Of a DNA stretch of 8,928 nt, positions 6,698 to 8,928 are shown one piece after another. A program made the position numbers and the translations under genes. The notes under the pieces were generated by a model. The model was not told where the DNA came from. It saw only the letters and a list, made by a program, of their open reading frames with translations, and searched no databases. The DNA lies in NCBI GenBank assembly GCA_049791475.1, contig JBAQZZ010000280.1, positions 1-8,928 on the forward strand. The letters are read 5' to 3'. Origin of the DNA: CAXBID01 sp049791475 (lineage in GTDB: Bacteria; Bacteroidota; Bacteroidia; Flavobacteriales; Flavobacteriaceae). The first letter of the stretch is position 1; each line of letters begins with the position of its first letter.

Positions 6698-8233
6698 ATG
6701 CTTAAAAAAGTTTTTGGTAGTGCCGTTTTTGGGGTGGAAGCGACAACTATTACAGTTGAAGTGAATGTAGATTCAGGAATTGGTTATCATTTAGTTGGCT
6801 TACCAGATAACGCCATTAAGGAAAGTAATTACCGTATTGCTGCGGCATTGCAAAATAACGGTTATAAAATCCCTGGAAAAAAGATAACTATTAATATGGC
6901 ACCTGCCGATTTACGAAAGGAGGGAAGTGCTTACGATTTAACGCTTGCCATCGGGATTCTAGCAGCATCAAAACAAATTCAAGATCCAGATTTAGAAAAA
7001 TTTTTAATTATGGGCGAATTGTCGCTTGACGGAAGTTTACAACCCATAAGAGGTGCTTTACCAATTGCTGTTAAAGCCAGAGAAGAAGGTTATAAAGGTT
7101 TTATTTTGCCATCTCAAAATGCCAAAGAAGCTGCTATTGTTGATGGGTTAGAGGTATATGGCGTTGATAATATTAAACAAGTTATCCAGTATTTTGACAA
7201 AGGAGAAGCTTTAGAGCAAACCATTATAAATACCCGCGAAGAGTTTTATAAAAACCTGGATTTTCCTGAGTTTGATTTTAGTGATGTAAAAGGACAAGAA
7301 GGCATTAAACGCTGTATGGAAATTGCTGCTGCTGGTGGCCATAATATTATTTTAATTGGTCCACCAGGAGCAGGTAAAACCATGTTAGCAAAACGTTTAC
7401 CAAGTATTTTACCACCAATGACGTTGCATGAAGCTTTGGAAACCACCAAAATACATTCGGTTGTTGGTCGTGTAAAAGATACTGGACTCATGGCGCAACG
7501 GCCATTTAGGAGTCCGCATCATACCATTAGCGATGTCGCTTTAGTTGGCGGTGGTGCTTTCCCACAACCCGGTGAGATTTCATTATCCCATAACGGCGTG
7601 TTGTTTTTAGATGAATTACCCGAATTTAAACGTGGTGTTTTAGAAGTGTTACGCCAACCTTTGGAGGATAGGGAAGTGACTATTTCACGAGCAAAATTCA
7701 CAGTTACGTATCCATCATCGTTTATGTTAGTAGCAAGTATGAATCCGAGTCCGGGAGGTTATTTTAATGATCCTGATGCGCCCGTAACGTCTAGTCCTGC
7801 AGAAATGCAACGTTATTTAAGTAAAATTTCAGGGCCTTTATTAGATAGAATTGATATTCATATAGAAGTGACTCCTGTGCCTTTTGAAAAACTATCGGAT
7901 GATAGAAAAGGTGAAACGTCTGTTGATATTAGAAAACGTGTAACCAGAGCCAGAGAATTACAAACTAAACGTTTTGCAGAGAGTAACTCAGTGCATTATA
8001 ATGCACAAATGAATACCAAACAAATAAGAAAGCATTGTCTTTTAGATGAAGGCTCAAAGCAACTCTTAAAAACGGCTATGGAACGTTTAAATTTATCAGC
8101 TCGAGCTTATGATAGAATACTTAAAGTTTCCAGAACCATTGCCGATTTAGAAGGTGTTGCTGAGGTAAATGGCTCACATATTAGTGAGGCGATTCAATAC
8201 AGGAGTTTAGATAGAGAAGGGTGGTTGGGGTGA
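6698..8233 (+). CDS. comM: YifB/ComM-family Mg-chelatase-like AAA+ ATPase
   Basis: 511 residues, full family length. Residues about 20-145 are the N-terminal ChlI/Lon-protease-like fold. Residues about 190-395 are the AAA+ core with Walker A GPPGAGKT (221-228), FRSPHHTISDVALVGGG (270-286), Walker B VLFLDELPEF (301-310) and the LLDRIDI arginine motif (381-387). Residues 405-505 form the C-terminal Mg-chelatase-type domain with LSARAYDRILKVSRTIADLEG (466-486). In Vibrio and Acinetobacter, ComM is a hexameric helicase that drives branch migration during natural transformation; the role here is inferred by family. The proteobacterial CPCG cysteine motif after MNP is replaced by SPGG (351-354), which I recall as usual in Bacteroidota. 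It is divergent from moeA and unlikely to be related to cofactor synthesis. Confidence 0.93.
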   Translation: MLKKVFGSAVFGVEATTITVEVNVDSGIGYHLVGLPDNAIKESNYRIAAALQNNGYKIPGKKITINMAPADLRKEGSAYDLTLAIGILAASKQIQDPDLEKFLIMGELSLDGSLQPIRGALPIAVKAREEGYKGFILPSQNAKEAAIVDGLEVYGVDNIKQVIQYFDKGEALEQTIINTREEFYKNLDFPEFDFSDVKGQEGIKRCMEIAAAGGHNIILIGPPGAGKTMLAKRLPSILPPMTLHEALETTKIHSVVGRVKDTGLMAQRPFRSPHHTISDVALVGGGAFPQPGEISLSHNGVLFLDELPEFKRGVLEVLRQPLEDREVTISRAKFTVTYPSSFMLVASMNPSPGGYFNDPDAPVTSSPAEMQRYLSKISGPLLDRIDIHIEVTPVPFEKLSDDRKGETSVDIRKRVTRARELQTKRFAESNSVHYNAQMNTKQIRKHCLLDEGSKQLLKTAMERLNLSARAYDRILKVSRTIADLEGVAEVNGSHISEAIQYRSLDREGWLG

Positions 8234-8285
8234 TAAATTTCTGTGTATATAAGATTCTCTAAGTCAGTGACTACTTACTAGTATA

Positions 8286-8299
8286 AGCGTCACGCTCGT
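8286..8299. repeat. REP-like hairpin upstream of the RAYT gene
   Basis: AGCGTCACGCTCGT forms AGCG-TCA-CGCT and stands out as GC-rich in AT-rich surroundings. An exact direct copy occurs at 8894-8907 beyond the transposase gene. Such hairpins flanking a RAYT gene in the same orientation are typical of REP sequences that RAYT enzymes recognise. Confidence 0.7.
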
Positions 8300-8318
8300 A
8301 ATATTAAGGTTAATTAAA

Positions 8319-8861
8319 ATGAGTAGAAAATATAAATTTCACAATAAACAAGGTGCATATTTTATAAGTTTTGCCACGGTTTATTGGTTGGATATTTTTG
8401 TACGTCAAATTTATTTTAGTGTTTTAGAAGAAAGTATAAGTTATTGTAGAGCAGAAAAAGGCATGGAAGTATACGCTTATTGTTTTATGCCAAGTCATGT
8501 ACATTTAATATTTCGTTCATTAAATGATGATCCTTCTGGATTAATTCGAGATATTAAAGGATTTACAGCTAGAAAATTGATAAAAGCTATTGAAGAAAAT
8601 CCGAAAGAAAGTAGAAAAGACTATTTATTATGGATGATGAAGCGTGCAGGCAAAAAGAATAGTAATATTAAGAAGTATCAATTTTGGCAACAACATAATA
8701 AACCTATCGAATTATGGAGCGATAAAGTGATTCAACAGAAAATAAATTATATTCATAATAATCCTGTTGAAGCTGGATTTGTAACTAATCCAATAGATTG
8801 GAAATATAGTAGTGCAAGAAATTATCAGGAAGATCAAACAGTTTTAGAAATAGATGTATAA
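8319..8861 (+). CDS. REP-associated tyrosine transposase (RAYT, Y1/HUH family)
   Basis: 180-residue single-domain Y1 transposase. The HUH metal-binding motif is His60-Val-His62 in FMPSHVHLIFRS (56-67). The conserved C-terminal block is INYIHNNPVEAG (142-153) followed by YSSARNY (163-169); Tyr144 is the likely nucleophile by family comparison. RAYTs act on single-stranded REP hairpins and are usually single-copy domesticated relatives of IS200/IS605 transposases. The gene is intact, with AAGG nine bases before the start. It is bracketed by GC-rich hairpins sharing a 14-bp identical core. No tnpB or IS200-style partner is present. It has no functional tie to comM, whose stop is 85 bases upstream. 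Confidence 0.88.
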   Translation: MSRKYKFHNKQGAYFISFATVYWLDIFVRQIYFSVLEESISYCRAEKGMEVYAYCFMPSHVHLIFRSLNDDPSGLIRDIKGFTARKLIKAIEENPKESRKDYLLWMMKRAGKKNSNIKKYQFWQQHNKPIELWSDKVIQQKINYIHNNPVEAGFVTNPIDWKYSSARNYQEDQTVLEIDV

Positions 8862-8871
8862 ATTTAAATAG

Positions 8872-8920
8872 TACTCATTATGTCGCTAGCGCGAGCGTCA
8901 CGCTCGTGACCGTATGAGTA
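8872..8920. repeat. Compound REP-like hairpin downstream of the RAYT gene
   Basis: Nested inverted repeats: outer arms TACTCAT (8872-8878) and ATGAGTA (8914-8920), and inner arms CGAGCG (8892-8897) and CGCTCG (8901-8906) around TCA. A further self-complementary CGCTAGCG lies at 8884-8891. The inner core AGCGTCACGCTCGT (8894-8907) repeats the hairpin upstream of the gene in the same orientation. The base composition is much richer in GC than the surroundings. Confidence 0.75.
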
Positions 8921-8928
8921 AGAATATA

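Noticed and set aside
7246..7701. Two minus-strand frames opposite comM
   Set aside because: Antisense to the Walker A and Walker B regions of ComM; shadows of conserved coding sequence.

Overview
The window looks like a piece of a Flavobacteriaceae (Bacteroidota) chromosome. The DNA is AT-rich, Shine-Dalgarno sites are scarce, a Bacteroidota-type -7 element (TAnnTTTG) precedes moeA, and the proteins are flavobacterial in style (fused MoaC-MogA, MoeB with a rhodanese tail, a YifB/ComM ATPase with the 'MNPSPGGYFNDP' variant). The genus cannot be fixed from the sequence alone.

Most of the window (about 123-6600, all minus strand) is one molybdenum-cofactor operon. In transcription order it is moeA, a one-domain ModE-like regulator, a broken four-helix-bundle (S23/IVS-type) gene, a TauE/SafE permease, mobA, moaD, moeB-rhodanese, moaE, a second truncated four-helix-bundle gene, and moaC-mogA. 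Together these enzymes convert cPMP to molybdopterin (MoaD/MoaE, recharged by MoeB), adenylate it and insert molybdenum (MogA domain, MoeA), and optionally attach a nucleotide (MobA). The MoaC domain serves the cPMP-forming step. moaA and a molybdate ABC transporter are not in the window; moaA could lie beyond the left edge.

The most notable regulatory observation is a 24-bp dyad with arms CGTTAT/ATAACG in the 97-bp gap between moeA and the divergent comM. It overlaps the predicted moeA promoter and resembles the classical E. coli ModE operator, while a ModE DNA-binding domain is encoded as the second gene of the operon.

The second theme is invasion of the operon by small repeat-flanked units. 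Both four-helix-bundle genes sit between operon genes, both are flanked by degenerate tandem repeats in inverted orientation, and both carry an in-frame premature TAA after which the family-like reading continues to the expected length. A clean heptamer array (CTATTCA, about 17.7 copies) runs off the left edge directly behind moaC-mogA. Two mobile-type palindromes lie between moaD and moeB.

On the right, plus strand, are comM/yifB (6698-8233) and a REP-associated tyrosine transposase (RAYT, 8319-8861). The RAYT gene is bracketed by GC-rich REP-like hairpins sharing a 14-bp core, so it looks like an intact RAYT/REP locus.
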